A stretch of DNA of 35,311 nt from Ectothiorhodospiraceae bacterium (GCA_003552345.1 PULM01000060.1:1-35311); one strand, 5' to 3'; shown: positions 18,055 to 27,694, numbered from the stretch's first letter. Notes: generated from the letters alone by a model not told the origin. Numbers and translations: made by a program.

Positions 18055-19338
18055 TCAGGCCAGTCCGCGGCGCTGCATGGCCTCGCCGAGGGCACGCTCG
18101 ATGATCGCCAGGCCCTCCTCGAGGTCCTGATCCTCGATGATCAGCGGCGGCAGAAGCTTGAGGACATCGTCCTCCGGGCCGGAGGTCTCGATGATCAGCC
18201 CGTGCTCGAAGGCGATCTCCGAGATCGTGCTGGCCAGCTCCTTGTCCTTGGTGAAGCGGATCCCGCGCATCATGCCGCGCCCGCGGTGCTCACCCCCGGC
18301 GCGGGGATACTTGTCGATCAGCTCCTGCAGCGCCTCGTAGATGCGCCGTGCCTTGCGCTCGGTCTCTCGCTGCAGGGCATCGTCGCTCCAGTAGAGCTCC
18401 AGGGCCCGCTTGGCGGTCACGAAGGCCAGGTTGTGGCCGCGGAAGGTGCCGTTGTGCTCACCCGGCTCCCAGATATCGTGCTCGGGCTTGACCAGGGTCA
18501 GCGACATGGGCAGCCCGTAGCCGCTGATCGACTTGGAGACGGTGACGATATCCGGGGTGATCCCAGCCTCCTCGAAGCTGAAATACGGCCCGGTGCGGCC
18601 GTTGCCGGTCTGGATGTCGTCGACGATCAGCAGTAGGTCGTGCTTGCGGCAGAGCTCTTCGAGGCCCTTGAGCCACTGCATGCTGCAGGCCGCCAGGCCG
18701 CCCTCGCCCTGCACCGTCTCGGTGATGATCGCCGCCGGGTGGTCCACGCCACTGCCCTTGTCGGCAAGCAGCTTGTCCATGTACTCGAGCGTATCGACGT
18801 CCTGCCCGAAGTAGCCGCAGTAGGGCATGCTCTCGCTGTAGGTCAGCGGGAAACCGGCCCCCTTGCGCTTGAAGGCGTTGCCGGTGACCGCCAGCGAGCC
18901 GACGGTCATGCCGTGGAAGGCGTTGGTGAACGAGACCATGCGCTGGCGGCCGGTGACCTTGCGGGCGATCTTCAGCGCCGCCTCGACGGCGTTGGTGCCT
19001 GTCGGTCCGGGGAACTGCACGCGGTAGTGCATGCCACGCGGCTCGAGGATGAGCCGGTGGAAGGTCTCCAGGAACTCGGCACGGGCCACCGAAGCCATGT
19101 CCAGGCTGTGGACAATGCGGTCATCCTGCAGGTACTCGAGCAGCGGCTTCTTAAGTTCCGGGTTGTTGTGCCCGTAGTTGAGCACGCTGGCTCCGGCGAA
19201 GAAATCCAGGTAGCCGTTGCCGTCGGTGTCGTAGACCCGTACCCCGCTGGCCTTGTCGAACGGCTTAGGGAAGGTGCGGATGTAGGAGCGCACGACCGAC
19301 TCGTGCTGCTCGATGGTCTGCATTACATCAAGGGTCAT
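18055..19338 (-). CDS. ectB: L-2,4-diaminobutyrate:2-oxoglutarate aminotransferase
   Basis: 427 aa class III aminotransferase with VRSYIRTFPKPFDKASGVRVYDTDGNGYLDFFAGASVLNYGHNNP and LLIVDDIQTGNGRTG; between ectA and ectC. Confidence 0.97.
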   Translation of the reverse strand: MTLDVMQTIEQHESVVRSYIRTFPKPFDKASGVRVYDTDGNGYLDFFAGASVLNYGHNNPELKKPLLEYLQDDRIVHSLDMASVARAEFLETFHRLILEPRGMHYRVQFPGPTGTNAVEAALKIARKVTGRQRMVSFTNAFHGMTVGSLAVTGNAFKRKGAGFPLTYSESMPYCGYFGQDVDTLEYMDKLLADKGSGVDHPAAIITETVQGEGGLAACSMQWLKGLEELCRKHDLLLIVDDIQTGNGRTGPYFSFEEAGITPDIVTVSKSISGYGLPMSLTLVKPEHDIWEPGEHNGTFRGHNLAFVTAKRALELYWSDDALQRETERKARRIYEALQELIDKYPRAGGEHRGRGMMRGIRFTKDKELASTISEIAFEHGLIIETSGPEDDVLKLLPPLIIEDQDLEEGLAIIERALGEAMQRRGLA

Positions 19339-19403
19339 GGCGTTGTTGCCTCGGTTTTGACATGCAATGGGTTGGGCGGCCCGCGGCGGTGGGCGCCGCA
19401 GAC

Positions 19404-19895
19404 TCAGCGAATGGGGGCGATGCGGTAGTGTTCTTCGGACTCATGTCCTGGCGGGAAGTGATCCTCGCGGAAGTACTCGCTGACCCGCACCTCGGCCCCG
19501 CGCTCCCGGGCGATGGCCTGGAACAGGCCGCGGGAGGCCGCATTGGAGGGCGAGATCGTGGTCTCCAGGACCCGGGCGTCACGGATGCCGGCGGTCTCGA
19601 GGAAGGCGCGCACCAGGCGCTTGCCCAGGCCGCGGCCCTGGGCGTCCGGGTCGATGCCGATCTGCCAGAGGAAGGCGGATTCAGGGCGCTGCGGCAGGCG
19701 CAGGCCGGTGACGAAGCCGAGCAGGGCGTCGTCCTCTTCGGCCACCACGCAGGTGTCGGCAAACTCCGTGCACAGGAGCAGGTAGAGGTAGCAGGAGTTG
19801 ACGTCCAGGACGCCGGTGCGCTGAACCAGCTGGTGGATGGCGGCCCCGTCTTCCCGCGCCGGGGGGCGAAAGACGATGGTAGGTTCCTCGGACAA
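19404..19895 (-). CDS. ectA: L-2,4-diaminobutyrate N-acetyltransferase (TTG start)
   Basis: GNAT protein IVFRPPAREDGAAIHQLVQRTGVLDVNSCYLYLLLCTEFADTCVVAEEDDALLGFV is EctA-typical; start codon at 19893-19895 is TTG on the minus strand. Confidence 0.95.
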   Translation of the reverse strand: MSEEPTIVFRPPAREDGAAIHQLVQRTGVLDVNSCYLYLLLCTEFADTCVVAEEDDALLGFVTGLRLPQRPESAFLWQIGIDPDAQGRGLGKRLVRAFLETAGIRDARVLETTISPSNAASRGLFQAIARERGAEVRVSEYFREDHFPPGHESEEHYRIAPIR

Positions 19896-19906
19896 CGAGC
19901 TGCGCT

Positions 19907-19918
19907 CTTGTTCACAAG
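19907..19918. promoter_or_regulatory. Short palindrome CTTGTtcACAAG just upstream of ectA (candidate operator)
   Basis: 5+2+5 inverted repeat ending about 12 nt from the ectA start. Confidence 0.3.
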
Positions 19919-20095
19919 ATTCGCATCAATTACAGCAGCCGCCCCGGGGGTGGTCAAGCCGGGCCGCTGGCGCGGGCGCCGGGCCGGGCGGGTCGCCGCC
20001 GGGCGGGATCAGCGGTATATTGCCCGCCCGCAGCGCGCGCAGAGACCACCGCCGCGTCCCCCCAGCGGGGTGTGGGCCGGCGCAGGAGGGATGGC

Positions 20096-20758
20096 ATGAC
20101 GCAGACCGTGATCGTCGCCCTGGAGACGGCCACCGAGGGCTGTTCGGTGGCCGTCTATCGCGACGGCGAGATCTTCGCCCACAGCGAGGAGGCCCCGCGC
20201 CGGCACACCGCGCGGCTGCTGCCGATGCTCGAGGCCGTGATGGCGCAGGCCGGCGTGGGCGGCGACGATGTTGCCGCGGTGGCCTTTGGCCAGGGGCCCG
20301 GGGCCTTTGCCGGCGTGCGTCTGGCGGCCTCCGCGGCCCAGGGGCTGTGCACGGCGTGGGGGGTGCCGGCGCTGCCGGTTTCCACCCTGGCCGCCCTGGC
20401 CGAGGGGGCACGCCGCCGCCACGGGGCCGGGCAGGTGCTGGCGGCCCTGGATGCCCGCATGGGCCAGGTTTACTGGGGCAGCTATCGCGCCTTGGGTAGC
20501 GCGGGGGTGGCGCTGGCCGGGGGTGCCGAGGCCGTCGATGCGCCCCAGGACGTGGCCGGAGGCGGCGACGACTGGTTCGGGGTCGGCCGCGGCTTCGCCG
20601 CCTACGCCGAGCAGTTGCCGGTCACCGGAGCCGGGCGCGACCCCGAGGCCTTGCCCGAGGCCCGCGATCTGCTGCCGATGGCGCTGGCGGACAGGCGTGC
20701 GGGACGCGTCTGCGATGCCGAGGCGGTGCGCCCGGTCTATCTGCGCGAAGGGGTCTAG
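20096..20758 (+). CDS. tsaB: tRNA threonylcarbamoyladenosine biosynthesis protein TsaB
   Basis: MTQTVIVALETATEGCSVAVYRDGEI, ARLLPMLEAVMAQAG, VAFGQGPGAFAGVRLAASAAQGL; aggaggg just upstream; start refined from 20072. Confidence 0.93.
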   Translation: MTQTVIVALETATEGCSVAVYRDGEIFAHSEEAPRRHTARLLPMLEAVMAQAGVGGDDVAAVAFGQGPGAFAGVRLAASAAQGLCTAWGVPALPVSTLAALAEGARRRHGAGQVLAALDARMGQVYWGSYRALGSAGVALAGGAEAVDAPQDVAGGGDDWFGVGRGFAAYAEQLPVTGAGRDPEALPEARDLLPMALADRRAGRVCDAEAVRPVYLREGV

Positions 20759-20776
20759 GCCCGCCGCGGCGTCGCC

Positions 20777-21694
20777 TTACCGATCCTGATCGAGGCAGTC
20801 GAGGAAGCCGTCCGCCAACCGCTCCAGCAGCTGGAAGTACGCCTTCGGCCCCGGCTCCAGGCCGGCGCCCAGGGGGTCGAGCTCACCCGGGCGGGCATCC
20901 AGGCCGCGGACCAGCGAGCGCACGATGGCCGGCTCGAACTGCGGCTCGCTGAACACGCAGACGGCGCCGAGTTCGCGGATCTGCCCGCGCAGTTCGTTGA
21001 GATGGCGCGCCCCCGGGGGCTGCTCGGGGTGAATCGTCACCGCGCCGACGGCCTCGAGGCCGAAGCGCTGCTCGAAGTACTGGTAGGCGTCGTGGAAGAC
21101 CACATAGGGGCGCCCGCGGACGGGCTCCAGGCGCTGGTTGAGGTCCGCCTCGAGCTCCGAGAGGCGTTGTTTCTGCGCCTCGGCGTTGTCGCGGTAGGTG
21201 TCGGCGTGCTCCGGGTCGAGTTCGGCCAGCCGTTCGGCCACTGCGGCGGTGATCGTCTGAGCGTTCCGGGGATCCAGCCAGATGTGGTAATCCCGGCGGT
21301 GGGCATCGTCGTTGCCGTGGTCATGCCCGTGCTCGCCCCATGCTTCGCCGTCGCGGCCGCCCAGCAGCTCGATGCCGTCGAGATCGGCGGCGGCCAGTAC
21401 GCTCTGCCGATCCCCCCGGGCGTCCAGGGCGCGCTCAAGGAAGGCTTCCATGTGCGGCGAAACGTGGACGACCAGATCGGCACTGCGCACGGCGCGCGCC
21501 TCGGAGGGGCGCATGGAGTAGGTGTGGGGCGAGTCGCCGGCGGCGAGCAGGAGTTCCGGCTCACTGACTCCGTCGGTGACCCCGGCCACCAGGCTGTGCA
21601 GGGGCTTGATCGAGACCACCACCTGCGGCGCCGCTGCGGCGGGGCCGCAGGCGAGCAGGGCCAGGGTAGTGAGAAGGGCGGTAAGCGTGCGCAT
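20777..21694 (-). CDS. znuA: Zinc ABC transporter substrate-binding protein
   Basis: Signal peptide; VVVSIKPLHSLVAGVTDGVSEPELLLAAGDSPHTYSMRPSEARAV; His/Asp-rich loop GEHGHDHGNDDAHRRDYHIWLDP; divergent from zur-znuCB. Confidence 0.95.
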   Translation of the reverse strand: MRTLTALLTTLALLACGPAAAAPQVVVSIKPLHSLVAGVTDGVSEPELLLAAGDSPHTYSMRPSEARAVRSADLVVHVSPHMEAFLERALDARGDRQSVLAAADLDGIELLGGRDGEAWGEHGHDHGNDDAHRRDYHIWLDPRNAQTITAAVAERLAELDPEHADTYRDNAEAQKQRLSELEADLNQRLEPVRGRPYVVFHDAYQYFEQRFGLEAVGAVTIHPEQPPGARHLNELRGQIRELGAVCVFSEPQFEPAIVRSLVRGLDARPGELDPLGAGLEPGPKAYFQLLERLADGFLDCLDQDR

Positions 21695-21723
21695 GGGTCG
21701 GAACCCCGGGATGTATTCGTGAA

Positions 21724-21744
21724 ATGGTAATGTTATACCATACC
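21724..21744. promoter_or_regulatory. Candidate Zur operator in the znuA/zur divergent intergenic region
   Basis: ATGGTAatgttaTACCATacc: AT-rich inverted repeat resembling the GTTATA-type Zur boxes of gammaproteobacteria, between divergent Zn-uptake genes. Confidence 0.6.
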
Positions 21745-21771
21745 AAATTCATCTGTAGCGGCGAGCAAGCA

Positions 21772-22266
21772 ATGGCCTCCGCAAACCGTCCGCTGGTCAC
21801 CGGATTCCCGGGCAGCGATCACGATCACGGCGTCTGCCGCGAGGCGGTCCTGGCCCGGGCCGATGCCCTGTGCCGCAGCCGCGGGATGCGTTTTACCCGG
21901 CTGCGTCGCCAGGTGCTCGAGCTGATCTGGGACGAGCACCGCCCGGTCAAGGCGTACGAGCTGCTCGAGCGCCTGCGCGCCGAGCGCGCTGGTGCGGCGC
22001 CGCCGACGGTCTATCGCACCCTCGACTTCCTCCTCCAGGAGGGGCTGATCCACCGGGTGGAGTCGCTCAACGCCTATGTCGGCTGCGGCGATCCGGGCCA
22101 TCTCCACCCCGTGCAGCTGCTGGTCTGCCGCTGCTGCGCGGCGGTGGCCGAACTCGCCGACGACGAGGTCGCCCGGCTGCTCCGTCACAAGGCGGGGCGG
22201 ATGGGCTTTCAGGCCGACTCCGCGGTGGTGGAGGTGGAAGGCGTATGCCCGCAGTGCAGCAGCTAG
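21772..22266 (+). CDS. zur: Fur-family zinc uptake regulator
   Basis: GMRFTRLRRQVLELIWDEHRPVKAYELLERLRAERAGAAPPTVYRTLDFLLQEGLIHRVESLNAYVGC, CxxC pairs; start refined to 21772 because the track start lies inside the putative operator. Confidence 0.93.
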   Translation: MASANRPLVTGFPGSDHDHGVCREAVLARADALCRSRGMRFTRLRRQVLELIWDEHRPVKAYELLERLRAERAGAAPPTVYRTLDFLLQEGLIHRVESLNAYVGCGDPGHLHPVQLLVCRCCAAVAELADDEVARLLRHKAGRMGFQADSAVVEVEGVCPQCSS

Positions 22267-22268
22267 CC

Positions 22269-23039
22269 ATGCAGGCCTCCGGCGAGGCCCCGCGGATCCG
22301 CCTGCAGGATGTGGCCGTCACCCTGGGCGGGCGGTCGATCCTCGAGGACGTCAGCCTGGATGTGGTGCCGGGGCGGATCACTACGCTCGTCGGCAATAAC
22401 GGCGCCGGCAAGACCACCCTGCTGCGGGTGGTGGTCGGGCTGACCCGGCCGGCCGCCGGCCGGGTCTGGCGAGCATCGCGGGTGCGCATCGGCTACGTGC
22501 CGCAGCACTTCGCGGTGGACGTCAATCTGCCCATCACGGCGCGGCGGTTCATGGCCCTGTCCGGATACGCCGATGCCGCCCGCTGGCAGGAAGTGGTGGA
22601 TGACACCGGGGTCGCCGCACTCCTCGATCAGCCCCTGCAGGGGCTCTCCGGCGGCGAGATGCGCCGCATCCTGCTCGCCCGGGCGTTGCTCCAGCACCCC
22701 TCGGTGCTGGCCCTGGATGAGCCGGCGGCGGGTCTGGATGGGCGCAGCCAGGGGGCGCTCTACCGGCTGATCGGCACCCTTCGGGATCGCTACGGCTGCG
22801 CCGTGGTGGTCATCTCCCACGATCTGAACCTGGTCATGGCGGCCAGCGATGAGGTGCTCTGTCTGGAACACGGTCGCATCGCCTGCCGCGGTGCGCCGGC
22901 GTCGGTGATCGAGCATCCGGAGTATCAGAAGCTCTTCGGCTCGCACCTGGGGCCGGATACCGGAGTCTTCCCCCACGACCACCACGATCATTCCCACGCC
23001 CACCCGAGGCGCAGCGCGGCAGGGGGTGGCCATGGATGA
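22269..23039 (+). CDS. znuC: Zinc ABC transporter ATP-binding protein (alternative ATG at 22245)
   Basis: Walker A LVGNNGAGKTTLL, signature LSGGEMRRILLARALL, Walker B VLALDEPAAGLD; followed by znuB. Confidence 0.93.
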   Translation: MQASGEAPRIRLQDVAVTLGGRSILEDVSLDVVPGRITTLVGNNGAGKTTLLRVVVGLTRPAAGRVWRASRVRIGYVPQHFAVDVNLPITARRFMALSGYADAARWQEVVDDTGVAALLDQPLQGLSGGEMRRILLARALLQHPSVLALDEPAAGLDGRSQGALYRLIGTLRDRYGCAVVVISHDLNLVMAASDEVLCLEHGRIACRGAPASVIEHPEYQKLFGSHLGPDTGVFPHDHHDHSHAHPRRSAAGGGHG

Positions 23040-23829
23040 GTTCATCCTCACCGCGCTCGCCGCCGGGCTGGGGGTAGCCCTGGTGGCCGGCCCCCTGGGT
23101 AGCTTCGTGGTCTGGCGGCGGATGGCCTACTTCGGTGAGACCCTGGCCCACTCCGCACTGCTCGGGGTGGCGCTGGGGTTTCTCTTTGGCATCAACCTCA
23201 ACCTGGGCATCCTGGCCGTCTGCGTCGTGGTGGCCGTGCTGCTGGTGCTGCTGCGCCAGTATCAGCGCCTGGCCAGCGATACGGTGCTCGGCATCCTGGC
23301 GCACAGCTCGCTGTCGCTGGGGCTGGTGGCCATCGCCTTCATGGAGGGGCTGCGCGTCGATCTGATGGGGGATCTCTTCGGCGACATCCTCGCGGTGACA
23401 CCCACCGACCTCTACTGGATCTACGGCGGCGGGCTGCTGGTGCTCGCCACCCTGGTGGCCATCTGGCGGCCGCTGCTGAGTCTGACCCTGCACGAGGAGA
23501 TGGCCCGCGTGGAGGGGGTGCGGGTGCTGCCGGTCCAGCTCGTCTTCATGGCGCTGGTGGCGGCGACCATCGCCCTGGCCATGCAGGTCGTCGGAATCCT
23601 GCTGGTGATCTCCATGCTTATCATCCCCGCCGCCGCGGCGCGAGCGTTTGCCCGTACCCCGGAGCAGATGGCGGTGATTGCGGCACTGATCGGCGCGCTG
23701 GCAGTGCTCGGTGGCTTGGCCGGATCGTTCCAGTGGGATCTGCCCACCGGGCCGGCGATCGTCGTCACCGCCACGGCGATCTTCGCGCTGGTCACCAGCG
23801 CCCGTGGCCTGGGCGCGGCCCGTGCCTAG
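23032..23829 (+). CDS. znuB: Zinc ABC transporter permease (alternative ATG at 23026)
   Basis: Multi-TM FVVWRRMAYFGETLAHSALLGVALGF, ISMLIIPAAAARAFARTPEQM; overlaps the znuC end. Confidence 0.94.
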   Translation: MDEFILTALAAGLGVALVAGPLGSFVVWRRMAYFGETLAHSALLGVALGFLFGINLNLGILAVCVVVAVLLVLLRQYQRLASDTVLGILAHSSLSLGLVAIAFMEGLRVDLMGDLFGDILAVTPTDLYWIYGGGLLVLATLVAIWRPLLSLTLHEEMARVEGVRVLPVQLVFMALVAATIALAMQVVGILLVISMLIIPAAAARAFARTPEQMAVIAALIGALAVLGGLAGSFQWDLPTGPAIVVTATAIFALVTSARGLGAARA

Positions 23830-23833
23830 GCCG

Positions 23834-24262
23834 TCAGCGGCTGTAGAGGGTCTGCGGGTCGATCTGCGGCGGTTCGTTGACCACCACCCGGTCGCCCTGG
23901 AGCACGTTGTAGAAGCAGGTGCGCCGCCCCGTGTGGCAGGCCGGGCCGTGCTGATCGACGCGCAGCAGCAGGGTGTCGCCGTCGCAGTCGAGGCGCAGCT
24001 CGCGCAGGTGCTGGACCTGGCCCGAGGATTCGCCCTTGCGCCAGAGTTTTCCGCGCGAGCGGGAGTAGTAACAGACGCGCCCGGTCTGTAGGGTTTCTTC
24101 TAGGGCCTCCCGGTTCATCCAGGCCAGCATCAGCACCTCGTTGCTGTCGTGCTGTTGCGCAATGGCCGGCAGCAGGCCGTCGGCATTGAAGGGCAGTTGG
24201 TCGAGCACCGCCGACCAGTCCAGGCCGTCTCCCGGGCGAGCCGTCTCGTTTTGTCCGATCAT
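23834..24262 (-). CDS. hisI: Phosphoribosyl-AMP cyclohydrolase (standalone HisI)
   Basis: LMLAWMNREALEETLQTGRVCYYSRSRGKLWRKGESSGQVQHLRELRLDCDGDTLLLRVDQHGPACHTGRRTCFYN; no HisE domain fused. Confidence 0.96.
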   Translation of the reverse strand: MIGQNETARPGDGLDWSAVLDQLPFNADGLLPAIAQQHDSNEVLMLAWMNREALEETLQTGRVCYYSRSRGKLWRKGESSGQVQHLRELRLDCDGDTLLLRVDQHGPACHTGRRTCFYNVLQGDRVVVNEPPQIDPQTLYSR

Positions 24263-24343
24263 GATAGGGAGGATACAGGCTGGAGGCGGGCGGCTGAAGC
24301 CGGCAAGCTGGGCGGGGCGAGCAACAGTGAGGAGTGTCTAGCC

Positions 24344-25870
24344 GTGACGGACCCGATCGCGACCCTGGAGGCCCACCGGGCCCTGGCCGAGGCCTTGCAG
24401 GCCCCGGAGTGCTATCCATGGCCGGTGGACACCGTAGAGCGCATCGAGACCCACATCTCCACGGTGCTGCTCGCCGGCGAGTACGTGGTCAAGCTCAAGA
24501 AGCCGCTGGATCTCGGCTTCCTCGATTTCTCCAGCCTCGAGCGGCGGCGCTACTTCTGCGACGAGGAGATCCGCCTCAACGGTCGGCTGGCCCCGCAGAT
24601 CTACCTGCGCCGGGTGGCGATCGCCGGCAGCCCGGCGGAGCCGCGTGTCGACGGCGAGGGCGATGCCCTCGAGCACGCCGTGCTCATGCGCCGCTTCCCC
24701 GAAAACGAGCTGATGAGCCGCCTGCTGCGCGAGGGGCGACTGCCCGCCGACGCCGTCGAGCGGTTGGCCGAGACGGTGGCGCACTTCCATGCCGGACTGC
24801 CGTCGGTGGGCGAGGAGAGTGAGTACGGCACGCCGGAGACCGTGGCCGAGCCCATGCGCGCCAACTTCCGCGCCCTGGAAGAGCTGCCGGCGGCGGCCGG
24901 GCTTCGCGCCGAGCTGCGCGCCCTGGCGCGCTGGAGCGAGGCGCAGCTCCAGCGCCTGGAGCCGCTGATCCATCAGCGGCGTGCCAGCGGCGCGGTGCGC
25001 GAGTGCCACGGCGACCTGCACCTGGGCAACGTGGCCTGGCATCAGGACGAGCTGATCATCTTCGACGGCATCGAGTTCAACCCGGCCCTGCGCTGGATCG
25101 ATACCGCCAGCGAGATCGCCTTCACGGTCATGGACCTGGACTTCGAGGGTGCCCGGCGCCTGCGCCATCGCTTCCTGGATCGCTACCTGGAGCACAGCGG
25201 CGACTATCAGGCGCTGGCGCTGCTGCCGCTCTACGCCGTCTACCGCGCCCTGGTGCGGGCCAAGATCAATGGCCTGGAGGCCGAGCAGGGCGCCGGTGGC
25301 GCCGCCCGCGAGGCCCTGGCCGAGCACGTCCAGCTGGCCCGCGGCTACACCGCGGCGCAGACGCCGGAGCTGGTCATCACCTACGGGCTTTCGGGCTCCG
25401 GTAAGAGCACCCGCGCCCGTCGCCTGGTCGAGGAGCGCGGCTTCGTGCGGCTGCGCTCGGATGTCGAGCGTAAGCGGCTCTTCGGCCTGGAGCCGCGGGC
25501 GCGCTCGGACTCCGCCCTGGACAGCGGGCTCTACACTCCGGAGGCGACCCGGCGCACCTACGAGCGCCTGCTGGAGCAGGCCGAGTGTGCCCTGGAGGCC
25601 GGCTTCTCGGTGGTTGTGGATGCCGCCTTCCTCAAGGCCGAGCGCCGGCGCCCGTTCCTCGATCTGGCCGAGCGCACCGGCTGCCGGTTTCGTATCCTGC
25701 ATGTGCGCGCCGATGAGCAGGTCCTGCGCGGGCGCCTGCGCAAGCGGCTGGCCGAGGGGCGCGACCCCTCCGAGGCCGACGAGGCGGTGCTGGATGCGCA
25801 GCTTCGCACGGCGCAGCCGCCCTCCGGCGACGAGGCGGCCTTCGTCGAAACCGTCGACGCGGACGGGTAA
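24344..25870 (+). CDS. Bifunctional aminoglycoside-phosphotransferase-like / P-loop (AAA) kinase fusion
   Basis: GTG start refined; APH-like CHGDLHLGNVAWHQDELIIFDGIEFNP; C-terminal Walker A ITYGLSGSGKSTRARRLVEE. Confidence 0.85.
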   Translation: MTDPIATLEAHRALAEALQAPECYPWPVDTVERIETHISTVLLAGEYVVKLKKPLDLGFLDFSSLERRRYFCDEEIRLNGRLAPQIYLRRVAIAGSPAEPRVDGEGDALEHAVLMRRFPENELMSRLLREGRLPADAVERLAETVAHFHAGLPSVGEESEYGTPETVAEPMRANFRALEELPAAAGLRAELRALARWSEAQLQRLEPLIHQRRASGAVRECHGDLHLGNVAWHQDELIIFDGIEFNPALRWIDTASEIAFTVMDLDFEGARRLRHRFLDRYLEHSGDYQALALLPLYAVYRALVRAKINGLEAEQGAGGAAREALAEHVQLARGYTAAQTPELVITYGLSGSGKSTRARRLVEERGFVRLRSDVERKRLFGLEPRARSDSALDSGLYTPEATRRTYERLLEQAECALEAGFSVVVDAAFLKAERRRPFLDLAERTGCRFRILHVRADEQVLRGRLRKRLAEGRDPSEADEAVLDAQLRTAQPPSGDEAAFVETVDADG

Positions 25871-25908
25871 GATAGCCGCCCTTGCCTGGAGCCGGACCGA
25901 GGAACGAC

Positions 25909-27276
25909 ATGTCAGGAATCCCCAATCAGCCGGGCGAGCCGGTGACCGGCGTCGCTCAGCTTGCCGAGCACCTTGAGCGCGGATCCCGCTCACCGGAGCA
26001 GTGGCGCATCGGCACGGAGCACGAGAAGTTCGTCCACCATCTGGAGGACTTCAGCCCCGTGCCCTATGAGGGCGAGCGCGGCATCGGCGCCTTCCTTGAG
26101 GGGCTGGTGCGCTTCGGCTGGCAGCCGGTCCGCGAGTCAGGGCGGATCATCGCCCTCAAGCGCGAGGGGGGTGCCTCGGTGAGCCTGGAGCCGGGCGGGC
26201 AGGTGGAGCTCTCCGGGGCGCAGCTCGAGACCCTGCACGAGTCGTGCATCGAGGTCCGCGAGCACCTCCAGCAAGTGGATACGGTGGCCCAGGAGCTGCA
26301 GATCGGGTTCTCCGGCTTTGGCTTTCACCCGGTCTGGCGGCGCGAGCAGATCCCCTGGATGCCCAAGGCGCGCTACGGCGTGATGCGCCGCTACATGCCC
26401 CAGGTCGGCAACCTGGGTCTGGACATGATGCTGCGCACCTGCACGGTGCAGGTGAACCTGGATTTCTCCAGCGAGGCGGACATGGTCCGCAAGTTTCGCG
26501 TCGGCCTGGCGTTGCAGCCCATCGCCACGGCGCTGTTCGCCAACTCGCCGTTCAGCGACGGCCGGCCCAACGGCTACCTGAGTTACCGCAGTCGGGTGTG
26601 GGAGGACACCGACCCGGATCGCTGCGGCATGCTCGGCTTCGTCTTCGAGTCGGGCATGGGCTTCGAGCGCTACGTGGACTATGTCCTCGACGTGCCCATG
26701 TACTTCGTCTACCGCGACGGTCAGTACATCGACTGCGCCGGCGAGTCGTTCCGCGACTTCATGGCCGGGCGGCTGCCGCAGCTGCCGGGTGAGCGGCCCA
26801 CGCTCAGTGACTGGGACGATCACCTGACCACGCTCTTCCCCGAGGTGCGCCTGAAGCAGTTCCTGGAGATGCGCGGCGCCGACGGCGGGCCGTGGCGGGG
26901 GCTGTGTGCGCTGCCGGCGCTGTGGACCGGGCTGCTCTACGACGATGCGGCCCTGGCCGCCGCCGAGGCGCTGATCCGGGACTGGAGCGTCGAGGAGATC
27001 GTCACCCTGCGTCACGAGGTCCCCCGCACGGCGCTCGACACCCCGTTCCGTGATACCACGGTGGGGGCGTTGGCGCGGGAGGTGCTGACCATCGCCAGCG
27101 ACGGGCTGCGCAACCGCCAGCGCCTGGACCAACGCGGGCGGGATGAGCGCCGCCACCTGGAGCGGCTCTGGGAGATCGTCGACGCCGGACGAACCCCTGC
27201 CCAGGACCTGCTCGACGCCTACCATGGGCGTTGGGGCGGCTCGCTCGATCCGGTCTTCACGGAGTACGCCTATTAA
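25909..27276 (+). CDS. gshA: Glutamate-cysteine ligase (proteobacterial/plant-type)
   Basis: [122 protein letters not shown]. Confidence 0.95.
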   Translation: MSGIPNQPGEPVTGVAQLAEHLERGSRSPEQWRIGTEHEKFVHHLEDFSPVPYEGERGIGAFLEGLVRFGWQPVRESGRIIALKREGGASVSLEPGGQVELSGAQLETLHESCIEVREHLQQVDTVAQELQIGFSGFGFHPVWRREQIPWMPKARYGVMRRYMPQVGNLGLDMMLRTCTVQVNLDFSSEADMVRKFRVGLALQPIATALFANSPFSDGRPNGYLSYRSRVWEDTDPDRCGMLGFVFESGMGFERYVDYVLDVPMYFVYRDGQYIDCAGESFRDFMAGRLPQLPGERPTLSDWDDHLTTLFPEVRLKQFLEMRGADGGPWRGLCALPALWTGLLYDDAALAAAEALIRDWSVEEIVTLRHEVPRTALDTPFRDTTVGALAREVLTIASDGLRNRQRLDQRGRDERRHLERLWEIVDAGRTPAQDLLDAYHGRWGGSLDPVFTEYAY

Positions 27277-27295
27277 CGAGCCAGGGGGCAGGGCT

Positions 27296-27694
27296 ATGGA
27301 GACGGACCCGCAGGCGGTCGTTGAATGCTATCTGCAGGCCCTTGAGGAGCGCGACTACGAGGTGGCCCGGGCGTGCCTTGCGGATCAGGGCTTTAGCTAC
27401 ACCAGTCCCATCGCCGCTTACACCCGGGCCGAAGACCTGCTGGATCACGCCATGATTGGCGGCTCGATCGTCCAGCAGCGCCAGGTGGTCAAGTGCTTCG
27501 TGGATGGTCCTGACGTCTGCCACATCCTGCGCTACTGCATCCAGCTCTCCGACAAGCAGCAGATCGACCTGGCCCACTGGGCGCGCGTCGAGCAGGCGCG
27601 GATCGTATCTATCCTGGCCATCTTTGACGCCCACGCCTACTGGACCCTGTTCGAAGAGCCCGAGCCGAGGCAGAACCCTTGCAGATTGACCTAG
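27296..27694 (+). CDS. Small NTF2/SnoaL-like domain protein
   Basis: METDPQAVVECYLQALEERDYEVARACLADQGFSYTSPIAAYTRAEDLLDHA... has the NTF2-like N-terminal pattern; overlaps the mgtE start. Confidence 0.7.
   Translation: METDPQAVVECYLQALEERDYEVARACLADQGFSYTSPIAAYTRAEDLLDHAMIGGSIVQQRQVVKCFVDGPDVCHILRYCIQLSDKQQIDLAHWARVEQARIVSILAIFDAHAYWTLFEEPEPRQNPCRLT

Noticed and set aside
21870-22268. N-terminal extension of ZnuC suggested by the longest ORF
   Set aside because: The extension is an alternate frame of zur with Arg/Ala-rich composition; ZnuC homology begins at about MQASGEAPRIRLQDV.
24338-25993. 551-aa minus-strand ORF opposite the kinase fusion
   Set aside because: Antisense shadow ORF; the plus strand carries the recognisable APH and Walker motifs.
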